DNA of 64,000 nt, from positions 186,001 to 250,000 of the forward strand of contig CANMND010000006.1 of the NCBI GenBank assembly GCA_947499155.1, read 5' to 3'. The translations under genes and the position numbers were made by a program. How positions within the stretch are numbered: the stretch's first letter is position 1; each line of letters starts with the position of its first letter. Source of the DNA: an uncultured Sphingomonadales bacterium. GTDB taxonomy: Bacteria > Pseudomonadota > Alphaproteobacteria > Sphingomonadales > Rhodothalassiaceae. Shown one piece after another: positions 1 through 10,053 of this stretch. The notes under the pieces were generated by a model. It was not told the origin of the DNA. It saw only the letters and a list, made by a program, of their open reading frames with translations, and ran no database searches.

Positions 1-1830
1 TCGGCGCTGGATAAAACCGGAATCGACGAACTGGTCGTGACCGGAAAGCCTTTGGTTGCATCAAATATCATGCAATCGGCAGGCTATGTGAGGCTGTCCC
101 GTTCTGATATTGAGCGACTCAATCCCTTGTCAGCCGTTGACCTGTTGAACAGCATTCCAGGTCTTTATGTTTCGCAAAATGGTGGTCCGGGCGGCATCAG
201 CAGTCTTCATATCCGGGGGGCGGAAGCGAATTTTACGCTGATTTTGCTGGATGGCATTCCAGTCAATGACCCGATGGACGCCCGTGGCGGCACCTTTGAT
301 CTTGCTCGGATCCCCGTCCAGTCGATTGCCGCTGTCGAGGTGATTAAGGGCCCCTTGGCTGCGCTTCATCGGCAGGGCAGTGTAGCGGGTGTTGTCAATA
401 TCATCACCCAGCTGTCGGGCGACCAGCCAACGCGGGTGAGGGCTTTTGCAGAAGGCGGAACAGACTCGTCCTATAAGGCGTCGGCTTCATTATCCGGCCA
501 GTGGGGTAGTGGGCACGCATACCGCATATCAGGTGGCTATCAGGATCTGGGCCGGGCGGTGGAAGGCAGCCGATCCGACAGCGCCTTTGCTGAAGCGAAT
601 CTAAGGTTTGCCATCGCAGATGAAGCCGAGCTTGCCTTTGGTGGGCTTTATATGGACGGGCAAAGAACCAGCTTTCCCGATGATAGTGGCGGCCCCATGT
701 TTGCAGTTTTGCGCGAGCTTGACCGGGCAGACCAGTCGGACCTGACGCTTTCTGCGCGGTATAAACAGAATGTTACCGACAAGGCCAAAGTCCTCACAAC
801 CCTCGTCTGGCATCGTCAGCGCCGGGATGAACAAAGTCCCGGTGTGTTCCCTAACATGGCCGTTCCTCCTAATGGGGCAGATAGCAGGTTCGATCGGCTT
901 GAGGCCAATATTACCGGAAATTTTGAGCTGACCGAGCGTATCCAGCTCACAGCAGGCGGTGACTATATTCACGAAAACGGCACGAGCCAGGGCTTTTTAT
1001 TTGACCCTTCGATCTTCCCCGTTGATTTTTCTTTCTCGCGGGACACCTATGCCGGATTTTTTGACTTGCGGCTGAAGCCTCTGGAGCGGGTGACGTTGAT
1101 ATCGGGCTTGCGGATCAGTGATTGGCAGGGGCAAAGCGTCGTCCTGTCCCCATTTTTTGGCGCGGACATTGCCCTTGATAATCAGGGTACGGTCTTTGAA
1201 GTGCATTGGGGCGAGGCGGTGAAACCGCCATCTTTCTTTTCCCTTGGCCATCCTTTGGTCGGCAATCCCGATTTGCTGCCTGAGCGCGCCGACATGCTGG
1301 AATTCAGCCTTGTGACACCAAATGACCGCGCACTGTCTGCCTCGGTCACGGTATTTTTCAACGACTATCAGGATCTTGTGGATTTTGATTCCGCAGGATT
1401 TTCTCTGGTCAACAGGCCCGGTGTTTCGTCAGACGGTGTGGATATGAGCCTTCATGCGCGTCTTCATAAAACCCTTGATCTGTCTGCCAGTGCGACACGC
1501 GCAAAAACCCGGATTGACGGATCGAAAGAGCGCCTGCCACAGCGCCCGGACTGGCAGCAGCGTCTTGAGCTTACATGGCAGCCTGTGGACTCATTTTCCT
1601 TGGTAGTGGCAGGACTTCATATCGGAAAGCGTCTGGCGACTTCACAGGTGACAGGGGCTGTGATGCTTCCTGATGCGTTCAGGTTTGATGTGCGTGCGCA
1701 TCTCCGGCTGGACGAGAACTGGTCTATGGTCTTAAGCGTCGATAATGTGGCAGATCATCGCTATCAGGAAGCGGTTGGCTTTCCTGTTCCCGGCCTTCAG
1801 GCGCGGTTTGGTATCAGGGCGAGCTTTTGA
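1..1830 (+). CDS. TonB-dependent outer membrane receptor (5'-truncated at window start)
   Basis: Frame 1 is open from base 1 (SALDKTGIDELVVTGKP...); plug-domain motifs (LNSIPGLYV, IHIRGAEANFTLILLDGIPVND, IAAVEVIKGP) and a C-terminal barrel ending in an aromatic residue (GIRASF). Confidence 0.9.
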   Translation, partial: SALDKTGIDELVVTGKPLVASNIMQSAGYVRLSRSDIERLNPLSAVDLLNSIPGLYVSQNGGPGGISSLHIRGAEANFTLILLDGIPVNDPMDARGGTFDLARIPVQSIAAVEVIKGPLAALHRQGSVAGVVNIITQLSGDQPTRVRAFAEGGTDSSYKASASLSGQWGSGHAYRISGGYQDLGRAVEGSRSDSAFAEANLRFAIADEAELAFGGLYMDGQRTSFPDDSGGPMFAVLRELDRADQSDLTLSARYKQNVTDKAKVLTTLVWHRQRRDEQSPGVFPNMAVPPNGADSRFDRLEANITGNFELTERIQLTAGGDYIHENGTSQGFLFDPSIFPVDFSFSRDTYAGFFDLRLKPLERVTLISGLRISDWQGQSVVLSPFFGADIALDNQGTVFEVHWGEAVKPPSFFSLGHPLVGNPDLLPERADMLEFSLVTPNDRALSASVTVFFNDYQDLVDFDSAGFSLVNRPGVSSDGVDMSLHARLHKTLDLSASATRAKTRIDGSKERLPQRPDWQQRLELTWQPVDSFSLVVAGLHIGKRLATSQVTGAVMLPDAFRFDVRAHLRLDENWSMVLSVDNVADHRYQEAVGFPVPGLQARFGIRASF

Positions 1831-1872
1831 TGGTGCCTGTGTCGGACCCTTTGATTCTTTGGCCCTTACCTC

Positions 1873-3021
1873 TTACCCCTTGCGGTAAGGGCTGTGCCTG
1901 CTGAGCATTTTGATGGCATCGTCCACGTCCTCGCGCTCGGACTGAAGATAGCGACGGACTGCATGATGAAAGCCGTCATCAGCCATCCAGTGTACGGACG
2001 TGGTTTTGACCGGAATATAGCCCCGCGCGATTTTGTGGGGGCCTTGCGCACCGGCTTCAACCTTGCTGAGACCATGCGCTATGCCATAGTCGATGGCGCG
2101 GTAGTAACAGGTTTCAAAATGCAGGAAGGGGTGATGCTCGACCGCTCCCCAATATCGTCCGTACAATGTGTCCTTGTCTTTGAAATTTAGTGCACCAGCT
2201 ACGGCTTTGCCATCCTTGTGACACATGAAAAGAACAATCCCGTCTGGCATGGTTTGGCCGATCTGGGAAAAGAACTCCCGATTAAGATAGGGTCTGCCCC
2301 ATTTGCGATTGCTGGTATCAAGATAGAAGCTGAAAAAACTGTCCCAGTCCGCTTCGGTTATGTCTGGCCCTTCGACTGCGGTGATTATAATGCCGGATTT
2401 CTGGGCCTGGCGCCGTTCCTTGTTAATCTGCTTGCGTTTTCTTGATGATAAAGACGCTAGAAAATCATCAAAACTTCCATAGCCCTTATTTTGCCAGTGG
2501 AATTGCTGGTCCGTACGGATCAGAAAATCAATATTATCGGCAAAGCAGGCTTCTTCTTCTGTCAGGAAATTGAGGTGAAATCCGGAAAGCCCATGATCGC
2601 GGACAAATGACCTGCCTCCTTCCAGCAATTGCCTTCGGATCAGGTCCTGGTCTGCCCCTTTTGCGACGAGTAATCTTTGTCCCGTGACAGGCGTGAAGGG
2701 GACTGCGGATTGTAGCTTTGGATAATAGCGGCCACCGGCGCGTTGCAATGCATCGGCCCAGTGCTGGTCGAACACATATTCGCCATAGGAGTGCCCTTTC
2801 AAATAAGCGGGCATGGCTCCTAAAAGCTGGCCGTCACTCGTATGGATAGCCAGATGGTTTGGGTGCCAGCCGGATTCTGCATGAACAGAGCCCGACTGCT
2901 CCAGCGCATCAAGAAAGGCATGGCGCAAAAAAGGATGTCCATCATGAAGGGCATCCCATTCTTTGGCAGATAGTGAGGAGATGCGATCATGAATGGACAG
3001 GTGAATATCTGTCCCCGACAC
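1873..3021 (-). CDS. GNAT/FemAB-like N-acyltransferase (DUF482-type)
   Basis: 382 aa ORF with motifs typical of the DUF482 family (HPFLRHAFLDALEQSGSV, YGEYVFDQHWADA, RYWGA...HFETCYYRAIDY, EAGAQGPHKIARGY). Confidence 0.85.
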   Translation of the reverse strand: MSGTDIHLSIHDRISSLSAKEWDALHDGHPFLRHAFLDALEQSGSVHAESGWHPNHLAIHTSDGQLLGAMPAYLKGHSYGEYVFDQHWADALQRAGGRYYPKLQSAVPFTPVTGQRLLVAKGADQDLIRRQLLEGGRSFVRDHGLSGFHLNFLTEEEACFADNIDFLIRTDQQFHWQNKGYGSFDDFLASLSSRKRKQINKERRQAQKSGIIITAVEGPDITEADWDSFFSFYLDTSNRKWGRPYLNREFFSQIGQTMPDGIVLFMCHKDGKAVAGALNFKDKDTLYGRYWGAVEHHPFLHFETCYYRAIDYGIAHGLSKVEAGAQGPHKIARGYIPVKTTSVHWMADDGFHHAVRRYLQSEREDVDDAIKMLSRHSPYRKG

Positions 3022-3023
3022 GA

Positions 3024-3482
3024 TCAGGCGATCTCGACCAATGCGTCAATCTCAACAGGCACACCAAGCGGTAGGGAATTAACCCCGACAGCAGCACGGG
3101 AGTGCCGGCCTGCTTCTCCAAAAACGTCGGCGATAAGATCAGATGCGCCGTTAATTACCTGCGGTTGCTGAGTAAAATCATCAACGCAATTGACGAATCC
3201 ACCAAGCTTTACAAAGCGCCGAACCCGGCTGAGATCACCGCCACAGGCATCTTTTACCTGCGCGATGATGTTAATGGCGCAATGGCGTGCGGCCTGGGCA
3301 GCTTCTTCCACGCTGAGGTCTTTGCCGACCTTGCCCTTGATCGGGCCGTCCTTGGTCGTGGGGAGTTGGCCTGAAATACTGACCAGTTTGCCACTGATGA
3401 CCCAAGGGACATAATTGGCGACGGCGCGTGCCGGTTCAGGCAGTGTAATGCCGAGATCTGAAAGCCGCTGCTCCACGGACAT
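3024..3482 (-). CDS. RidA family protein (YjgF/L-PSP-like)
   Basis: SVEQRLSDLGITLPEPARAVANYVPWVISGKLVSISGQLP...GVNSLPLGVPVEIDALVEIA. Start placed at the ATG at 3482 preceded by GAAGGAG. Confidence 0.88.
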   Translation of the reverse strand: MSVEQRLSDLGITLPEPARAVANYVPWVISGKLVSISGQLPTTKDGPIKGKVGKDLSVEEAAQAARHCAINIIAQVKDACGGDLSRVRRFVKLGGFVNCVDDFTQQPQVINGASDLIADVFGEAGRHSRAAVGVNSLPLGVPVEIDALVEIA

Positions 3483-3588
3483 GAAAAACTCCTTCAATTG
3501 CAGGCTGTACTGATAAGTGTGATTAGCAGGCCGTGGGGGAGTTCGCTAGTCCCAGAGCAGGGGGGCTCAGAATAAAATATCGTTCTAC

Positions 3589-4296
3589 CTAATTATGTGT
3601 GAGGGGCGCTGCACTCTTGCGTTCTGCTTTGTTGCGATACATAGCGCGATCTGTTTCCAAAAGCAGGTCGCGCATGGGTGTATCTTCGTTATAAGGTGCG
3701 ACACCCAGACTGGCGCCAACTTTTAGCTGTGTACCATTGTAAAGCGGCCCGCCACTCTCGATCGTCTGTTGCAGGCGGCGCAGGATACGGGCACCGGTCA
3801 AAGGTTTGCAATGGACCAGAATGACTGCAAATTCATCACCGCCCAGGCGGGCCACGCAATCGACAGTGCGGACACCCGATGACAGCACATCCGCTACATG
3901 GCGCAGGACCATATCGCCTGCCTCATGACCGTGGGTATCATTGATAGCCTTGAAGCCGTCGAGATCAAAGAATCCAATAACGCCTTGTTCTTCATAGCGT
4001 GATGCAGAAGATAAAGCCTTGGACAAAATGCTATCAAAAGCCCGGCGATTGCAGATACCGGTCAGTTCATCGGTGTGGGACAGGGTCTCCAGATAGGCGA
4101 TGCGCTCTTGCTGCTCAGCCAGTTTTTGCTCGGCGTGGGCTGCATGGGACAAAAGTCTTGCGATCAGATCCGACTGATGAGGGTTTTGTGGTGTGCCAAA
4201 TGGTGAATGATCGAGCCGCTCAGCCTGTTGCTGTTCAGGAGCAGGGGGGAAAAATGGCCGAAATTCGGGTGCTGTCAGGGCGGCTTGGCTTCTCAT
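3589..4296 (-). CDS. GGDEF-domain diguanylate cyclase
   Basis: GGDEF motif (ARLGGDEFAVIL) with an RxxD (RTVD) I-site upstream. Confidence 0.9.
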   Translation of the reverse strand: MRSQAALTAPEFRPFFPPAPEQQQAERLDHSPFGTPQNPHQSDLIARLLSHAAHAEQKLAEQQERIAYLETLSHTDELTGICNRRAFDSILSKALSSASRYEEQGVIGFFDLDGFKAINDTHGHEAGDMVLRHVADVLSSGVRTVDCVARLGGDEFAVILVHCKPLTGARILRRLQQTIESGGPLYNGTQLKVGASLGVAPYNEDTPMRDLLLETDRAMYRNKAERKSAAPLTHN

Positions 4297-4468
4297 GAAC
4301 GGTCCCTCGTCAAATCGATGTTACAATTGTTATGTTAACAAGCAAGGGATGTGCCATTTTTATATCTAATTAAATCAGTGGCTTATATAGAATTCATTTT
4401 TCTGTGGCAAAAAGTGCCGGTTAGAAAAAGGGTGGGCGGCAGTAAATTTTTCCCCTTTTGCGTGCGTG

Positions 4469-5743
4469 TTATAAGGAACGCCCCTTTTTGATCACGGTCT
4501 CGCCAAAGCGTGTGTTGAGTTTATCCATTGTTATTTCGGCTGTAGCGCGGCGTGCACGCGCAGGTTCTATGAGGTCGGGATGGTCGGCTGTGTCGATAGG
4601 TACCAGACGGGATCCACCGATGCCGAGTAGGCGATAAGACATGCCATTCCCGGTTTCCGGCAATAGAAGGCTACGACCGACAGCAAACAGGGTATCCGCT
4701 AGACGGGTTGGATTTTCCAATGTCCGGGACCGTGAAATCTGCTTGTGACGCGGCGTTTTGAGTTTAAGGGTGACGACGGTGGCAGCCAGACCCTTTTTCT
4801 TCAGGGTAGCAGAAAGGCGTTCGCACTGCTGCCACAAGACAGCTTCCAGTGTCTCATACGAGCTGATGTCTTGTGCAAAGGTGGTCTCTGACGATTGGCT
4901 TTTGGCCGGTGCATCTGCTGTTACCTGTCGTTCGTCAATTCCTCGCGACAGGTGGTAAAGTTTGAGGCCCAGTGCGCCATAACGCTTTATGAGTGCGGTG
5001 TCTTCCATTTGCTGAAGCTGCGCGATCGAGGTAATTCCGTCGGTATTGAGACGGGTTCTTGTCGCCTTGCCCACACCCCAGATCAACGAGACCGGCTGCT
5101 GTGCCAGAAAGTTCAGGGTTTCGGCCTTGCCAATCAAGGCAAAGCCACGAGGCTTTTTGAGATCAGATGCTATTTTGGCTAGAAACTTGTTATGGCTGAG
5201 GCCAACGGACACCCGGATGCCGATGTTGCGTTCAATCTCTTGAACCAGATGTGCCAGACTTTCCGCCGGGCTGTGCTTGTGCAGGAGATTGGTGCCGGTG
5301 AGATCGAGAAAGGCTTCATCAAGTGACAAGGGTTCAACCAACGGCGTGAGATGCTCCATCAACTGCCTGATTTCATGGCTGACAGTCCGGTAATGCGCCA
5401 TGTCAGGGGGCATGATGACGGCGTCGGGGCACAATTGCCGGGCCTTGTACATCGGCATGGCGGATCTGACGCCATAGGTGCGTGCGATATAACAGGCGGT
5501 GGAAACAACACCGCGTTGCCCTGTGCCGCCAATTATCAGCGGCTTGTCTTCCAGGTCGGAATTATCGCGCTTTTCAACCGAGGCGTAAAAGGCGTCGCAG
5601 TCCAGATGGGCAATGGACAATTGGTCGATTTCGGGATGGTACAGCAGTCTTGGTCCAAAGCAATGTGCACAGCGGGGCGCAAGCGGGACGCGGGCAAGGC
5701 AGTCCCGACAAAGGGCGAGCGTCTGGTCTATCCTATTTTCCAT
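4469..5743 (-). CDS. dinB: DNA polymerase IV (Y-family) with N-terminal CxxC...CxxC module
   Basis: IAHLDCDAFYASVEKRD, PLSLDEAFLDLTG, SVGLSHNKFLAKIASDLKKPRG; N-terminus CRDC...CAHC. Confidence 0.93.
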   Translation of the reverse strand: MENRIDQTLALCRDCLARVPLAPRCAHCFGPRLLYHPEIDQLSIAHLDCDAFYASVEKRDNSDLEDKPLIIGGTGQRGVVSTACYIARTYGVRSAMPMYKARQLCPDAVIMPPDMAHYRTVSHEIRQLMEHLTPLVEPLSLDEAFLDLTGTNLLHKHSPAESLAHLVQEIERNIGIRVSVGLSHNKFLAKIASDLKKPRGFALIGKAETLNFLAQQPVSLIWGVGKATRTRLNTDGITSIAQLQQMEDTALIKRYGALGLKLYHLSRGIDERQVTADAPAKSQSSETTFAQDISSYETLEAVLWQQCERLSATLKKKGLAATVVTLKLKTPRHKQISRSRTLENPTRLADTLFAVGRSLLLPETGNGMSYRLLGIGGSRLVPIDTADHPDLIEPARARRATAEITMDKLNTRFGETVIKKGRSL

Positions 5744-6624
5744 AACAAGGCCGCACCCCGGACGCCGGAACTGTCGCCATGTTTATTGCGCAGAAGCCGG
5801 GTCTCTATTTGATCAGAGAAGATCCACTCTCCCCAGATTGCAGGGACATTGTGATACAGACGATCGATATTGGAAAGCCCGCCGCCAAGGACTATGGCAT
5901 GGGGGTCAAGCACATTAATCACACTGGCCAGAGCGCGAGCCATGCGGCGTTCATAGCGCTGCATCGTGGCTTCTCGTTCCGCTGTCTCGGCTGCGGCGAT
6001 TTCAATTGTGGTCAGGTGCTCGCCACTATGGAGATGATGGTCATGGCAAAGGGCTGCACCACTTAGCCAGGCTTCGATATGGCTGCCGCCTCCCTTGTAA
6101 TAGGTAAAGCCTTCACGCTCATTGTCCTCAGGCCAGGGCAGGGCATTATGGCCCCATTCGCCGGCAATGGAGTTGGCGCCTTCTATGGGTGCGCCATTAA
6201 CGACAACACCACCCCCACAACCAGTACCGATTATAACCCCGAATACAACCGGTGCACCTGCGGCGGCGCCGTCGATGGCTTCGGACAAGGCAAAACAGTT
6301 GCCGTCATTGGCAAGTCTTATGGGACGGCCAAGTGCCGTTTCCAGATCGTCCTTGAACGGTTTGCCATTCAAGGCCGTGGCATAGGCGTTTTTCATGAGT
6401 CCAATTGTTCTGGATAAAGCACCAGGCGTGCCAATTCCGACAGTGCCTGTCTTTCCCAGTTGTTGTTCTGTTTCCTTTACCAGATTGCATATGGCGTCAA
6501 TCGTCGCCTTATAATCATGAGACGGAGCGGGCTGGCGGGTGCGAACGAGGGTTTCGCCCTGATCATCAAGAGCGATAATCTCGATTTTTGTTCCGCCCAG
6601 ATCAATGCCGATATGCATGGTCAT
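5728..6624 (-). CDS. ROK family sugar kinase
   Basis: MHIGIDLGGTKIEI, GTGCGGGVVVNG, GEWGHNALPWP, PHAIVLGGGLSN. Start chosen near MTMHIGIDLGG rather than the longer track ORF. Confidence 0.88.
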   Translation of the reverse strand: MTMHIGIDLGGTKIEIIALDDQGETLVRTRQPAPSHDYKATIDAICNLVKETEQQLGKTGTVGIGTPGALSRTIGLMKNAYATALNGKPFKDDLETALGRPIRLANDGNCFALSEAIDGAAAGAPVVFGVIIGTGCGGGVVVNGAPIEGANSIAGEWGHNALPWPEDNEREGFTYYKGGGSHIEAWLSGAALCHDHHLHSGEHLTTIEIAAAETAEREATMQRYERRMARALASVINVLDPHAIVLGGGLSNIDRLYHNVPAIWGEWIFSDQIETRLLRNKHGDSSGVRGAALLWKIG

Positions 6625-6629
6625 AAAAT

Positions 6630-7307
6630 TCAGGACTGATTGCCAAGGAAATGGGTTTTGATATGGGTCACGCATTCCGTCCAGAGATCTGTTCTGATGT
6701 GACAGTCATCGGCCGGGGCGATCAGCCTTGCAAGGCGATTGTCTGCCACGAAGTGGATGCGGTGGACGTGCTGGGCATGTTTGGCGACTGAGCTGTGATG
6801 GGATGGCATATCATCAAGAAACACAACAGGCGCCTGATGAGACCGCACAATTTCCGCCACCATGGGGCCTTTTTCACCACTATTTGAAAATACCGGGAGA
6901 TCAAGGCCAATAGATGCAAGAGCCTGCTCACGCCTCTGTCTTAGATGATGGGGAATGTTGGTTAAAACCAAGACCCGTGCTTGTTGTCGCAGATGGTCGA
7001 TGGCGTCAACGCAGTCCGGAACGGCACTGGGACGGTCTACCACATGACCGAGAAAATCATCAATTAGGGCGCTAACTTCTTCTGCTTCTACGACGCTGCG
7101 ATCGGCAACTCGCCTGATATTTCCGACAAGAGCAAAGCTTCTGAAATCGATCGTGAGGGCGTGATCTGCCAAAAATGCCTCCAAAGGCTTGGCAAATTCG
7201 ATCAAAACCTCATCCGCATCACATATGATCAGCGGCTTGTCGGGATCAATATCAAGGCTCGCAAGCCTTTCTGATGAATCTGGTAATGTGGGCAAAAATC
7301 TATTCAT
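6630..7307 (-). CDS. HAD-like hydrolase family protein
   Basis: ICDADEVLIEF (DxD motif), VLVLTNIPHH, APVVFLDDMPSH. Confidence 0.7.
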   Translation of the reverse strand: MNRFLPTLPDSSERLASLDIDPDKPLIICDADEVLIEFAKPLEAFLADHALTIDFRSFALVGNIRRVADRSVVEAEEVSALIDDFLGHVVDRPSAVPDCVDAIDHLRQQARVLVLTNIPHHLRQRREQALASIGLDLPVFSNSGEKGPMVAEIVRSHQAPVVFLDDMPSHHSSVAKHAQHVHRIHFVADNRLARLIAPADDCHIRTDLWTECVTHIKTHFLGNQS

Positions 7308-7378
7308 GCCATTGTCATAACTGATCGTGTAAACAAGGGAAAGACACGCGCGCTTTTACAGCGTTCCTTGTTTGATAT

Positions 7379-7621
7379 TTACGGTGAATCGAGTGGCGCA
7401 CTTTCAAGCACATTCCGGGCAGCGGCGGGTGCCTCGGGTGCAAGGCCACGGGCTTTTACAAAAGCAAGCAGATCAGGCTCGTGATTTAGGAGAAAATCGA
7501 GCACACCGACCTGAAAAGCTGTATCAGATGCCATCGCGCCCAGGTCAGAGCCGGAAAGGCCGCTTAGTGATAAGAATCGGTCTCGCAAATGGTCGGATTC
7601 AAGGATATGTGCCAGCCCCAT
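7379..7621 (-). CDS. DUF3572 family protein (start codon uncertain)
   Basis: HILESDHLRDRFLSLSGLSGSDLGAMASDTAFQVGVLDFLLNHEPDLLAFVKARGL resembles DUF3572; homology-like sequence continues upstream of the first ATG. Confidence 0.65.
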   Translation of the reverse strand: MGLAHILESDHLRDRFLSLSGLSGSDLGAMASDTAFQVGVLDFLLNHEPDLLAFVKARGLAPEAPAAARNVLESAPLDSP

Positions 7622-7820
7622 CAGGGCGATGGCAGATGCATTCTCGGATTCATGTGCTAAACTGGGTTCAACTGAATTGAATTTTGGGTAAGTGGAAATG
7701 AACTAAACCTTTCTTTAGGAATGTGTCATTAACTTTAATTTTCGGGATAGGCCCCGGATTTTCTGACGCGCCTTAATTTGTAATCCGCATTTGTGAGATT
7801 GCAAGGGCCGTTCTGTAGGG

Positions 7821-8213
7821 ATGATCAATCAAAACGTCATGAAAAAGAAAATACTTGTGGTCGAAGACAATGATCTGAACATGAAGCTATTTTGCGATTT
7901 GCTGGAAGCTCATGATTATCAGACGATACAAACCCGAGACGGGATGGCTGCCTTGGAATTGGCACGAGAGCACAGGCCCGCATTAATTTTAATGGATATT
8001 CAGCTTCCAGAGGTTTCAGGCCTTGAGGTTACGAAATGGATCAAGGAAGACGAGGATTTGCGCTCTATCCCGGTTGTGGCCGTGACGGCCTTTGCCATGA
8101 AAGGGGATGAGGAGAAAATCCGGGAAGGTGGCTGCGAAGCTTATATCGCCAAACCGATCTCGGTCGGCCAGTTCCTTGAAACGGTCAAGTTTTATGTAGG
8201 TGGTGATACATGA
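7821..8213 (+). CDS. divK: Single-domain response regulator, DivK-like
   Basis: [26 protein letters not shown]...[23 protein letters not shown]...IAKPI; directly upstream of pleD as in Caulobacter. Confidence 0.9.
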   Translation: MINQNVMKKKILVVEDNDLNMKLFCDLLEAHDYQTIQTRDGMAALELAREHRPALILMDIQLPEVSGLEVTKWIKEDEDLRSIPVVAVTAFAMKGDEEKIREGGCEAYIAKPISVGQFLETVKFYVGGDT

Positions 8214-9613
8214 CAGCACGCGTGCTTGTCGTTGACGATGTTCTGCCAAATGTGAAGCTGCTGGAAGCCAAACTTACCAGTGAGTACTTTGACGTGCTTT
8301 GTGCAACTTCAGGGCCAGAAGCTTTGGAAATTGTGCAGCGTGAACAACCCGATATCGTTCTGTTGGATGTCATGATGCCAGGAATGAACGGGTTTGAGGT
8401 ATGTCGTCACATTAAACAAGACGAGGCGACGGCCCATATCCCCGTTATTATGGTAACGGCCCTTGATCAGATGAGTGACAAGATCGCCGGTCTGGAAGCG
8501 GGCGCAGAAGATTTCCTGACCAAGCCGGTTGATGATATCGCCCTGTTTGCCCGGGTCAAATCACTTGTTCGGCTAAAAGTGATGATGGATGAACTCAAAA
8601 ATCGGGAAAATACCGGAGCATCCCTTGGCTGGGTGAAGGCAGGCGAAGAGGCTGAAACTTTTGAGCCTTCCAACACCTCAATTCTACTGGTGGATGACCA
8701 TGAGAAAGCCGCTGCGCGGGTAGGCCGCATGCTGACGGATATGGCAAGTGTATCGCATTCGATCGGGGGCGAGGGTGTAGCCGAACGCGCACGGGAGAAA
8801 AATTACGATCTTGTTATCGTGTCCTTGTCCATGCGTGAGACGGACGGCCTGCGTATATGCTCCAAGATGCGCTCCTATGAAGAAACGCGTCATGTCCCGA
8901 TTCTTGTTGTGGTTGAGGACAGTGAGCACGGGTCGCGTCAGTTGGTGCGGGCGCTTGATATGGGAGTGAATGACTATCTGGTGCCCCCTGTCGAGCGTCT
9001 GGAATTGATTGCCCGTGTGAGGACCCAAATCCGGCGTAAGCGTTATTCTGACAGGCTGTGGGAAAATTTTCATATTTCCATGCAGCTTGCTACCACTGAT
9101 GCTGTCACAGGGCTTTATAATCGCCATTATATGAACAGCCACCTAGAGACGTTGCTGCACTCAGCAAGGCGAAACGCCAAGCCCTTGTCTTTGGCTATGC
9201 TTGATATTGATCACTTTAAACCAGTGAACGATACCTATGGGCATGCCGCTGGTGATGAGATTTTACAAGAATTTGCAACACGAATTGCACGAAACGTACG
9301 CGGCGTGGATCTGGCAGCTCGTTATGGTGGGGAAGAATTCGTGGTGGTCATGCCCGATACATCCCGACATGAAGCCTTGGTAATTGCCGAACGCCTCCGG
9401 CACACAGTGTCTGATGTTCCATTTGTATTGTCGGACGGAACGGAGATCAATATTACCGTCAGCATTGGACTTGCGAGGCTGGACGACGAAGTGGAAGCCG
9501 CCAGTGATCTTTTGGAACAGGCCGACTCAGCGCTGTATCAGGCAAAGCATGAAGGCCGCAACAGGGTGGTTGTGAATGAAGAGGCTGGCGGGATGCAAGC
9601 GTCACATGCTTAA
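8210..9613 (+). CDS. pleD: PleD-type diguanylate cyclase (REC-REC-GGDEF)
   Basis: REC1 canonical ([25 protein letters not shown]); second receiver; GGDEF domain [14 protein letters not shown] with RGVD I-site; overlaps the divK stop. Confidence 0.94.
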   Translation: MTARVLVVDDVLPNVKLLEAKLTSEYFDVLCATSGPEALEIVQREQPDIVLLDVMMPGMNGFEVCRHIKQDEATAHIPVIMVTALDQMSDKIAGLEAGAEDFLTKPVDDIALFARVKSLVRLKVMMDELKNRENTGASLGWVKAGEEAETFEPSNTSILLVDDHEKAAARVGRMLTDMASVSHSIGGEGVAERAREKNYDLVIVSLSMRETDGLRICSKMRSYEETRHVPILVVVEDSEHGSRQLVRALDMGVNDYLVPPVERLELIARVRTQIRRKRYSDRLWENFHISMQLATTDAVTGLYNRHYMNSHLETLLHSARRNAKPLSLAMLDIDHFKPVNDTYGHAAGDEILQEFATRIARNVRGVDLAARYGGEEFVVVMPDTSRHEALVIAERLRHTVSDVPFVLSDGTEINITVSIGLARLDDEVEAASDLLEQADSALYQAKHEGRNRVVVNEEAGGMQASHA

Positions 9614-9621
9614 GCACAAAA

Positions 9622-9659
9622 TATAAAGGCTGGTTCGCAAAAAGCGACCAGCCTTTATA
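9622..9659. terminator. Bidirectional Rho-independent-type terminator between convergent pleD and rpmG
   Basis: TATAAAGGCTGGT...ACCAGCCTTTATA, 13-bp perfect arms with A/T-rich flanks between convergent genes. Confidence 0.85.
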
Positions 9660-9677
9660 AAATCACATGCGCAGATC

Positions 9678-9845
9678 TTATTTGATCTTGGCTTCCTTAA
9701 ATTCCACATGCTTGCGGACAACCGGATCATATTTACGGAGGACCATTTTCTCCGTTAATGTCCGGGGATTCTTTTTGGTTACGTAAAAATAACCGGTACC
9801 CGCACTGCTTACGAGCTTGATTTTAATGCCACTTGGTTTGGCCAT
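9678..9845 (-). CDS. rpmG: 50S ribosomal protein L33
   Basis: 55 aa: [55 protein letters not shown]. Absent from the ORF track because it is shorter than the apparent cutoff. Confidence 0.97.
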   Translation of the reverse strand: MAKPSGIKIKLVSSAGTGYFYVTKKNPRTLTEKMVLRKYDPVVRKHVEFKEAKIK

Positions 9846-10053
9846 GGCGTGAACTCCAACGCGCTGTCTGTGCTATCGCCGAACGGGCCACGCCTGCCGG
9901 CAGAATTGAAGGGCCAACATAGAGCCATTAAGTGGATTGTCAAGTCCCTGACTGCAATCTGGGCCAGCTTCTTGACGGGTCATCTCATTAGGGAATTTTT
10001 TGTGACTTTCCTTATATAATCTTCCATACGTTGAAAAAGGAGTGACATTTAGT

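Noticed and set aside
1863-1891. CCCTTACC...GGTAAGGG inverted repeat at the TonB receptor/GNAT convergent junction
   Set aside because: Consistent with an ordinary convergent-gene terminator and overlapping the GNAT 3' end; not unusual enough to report separately.
5351-5812. 153-aa plus-strand ORF antisense to dinB/ROK genes
   Set aside because: Overlaps clear coding sequence on the minus strand; composition looks like an antisense shadow ORF.
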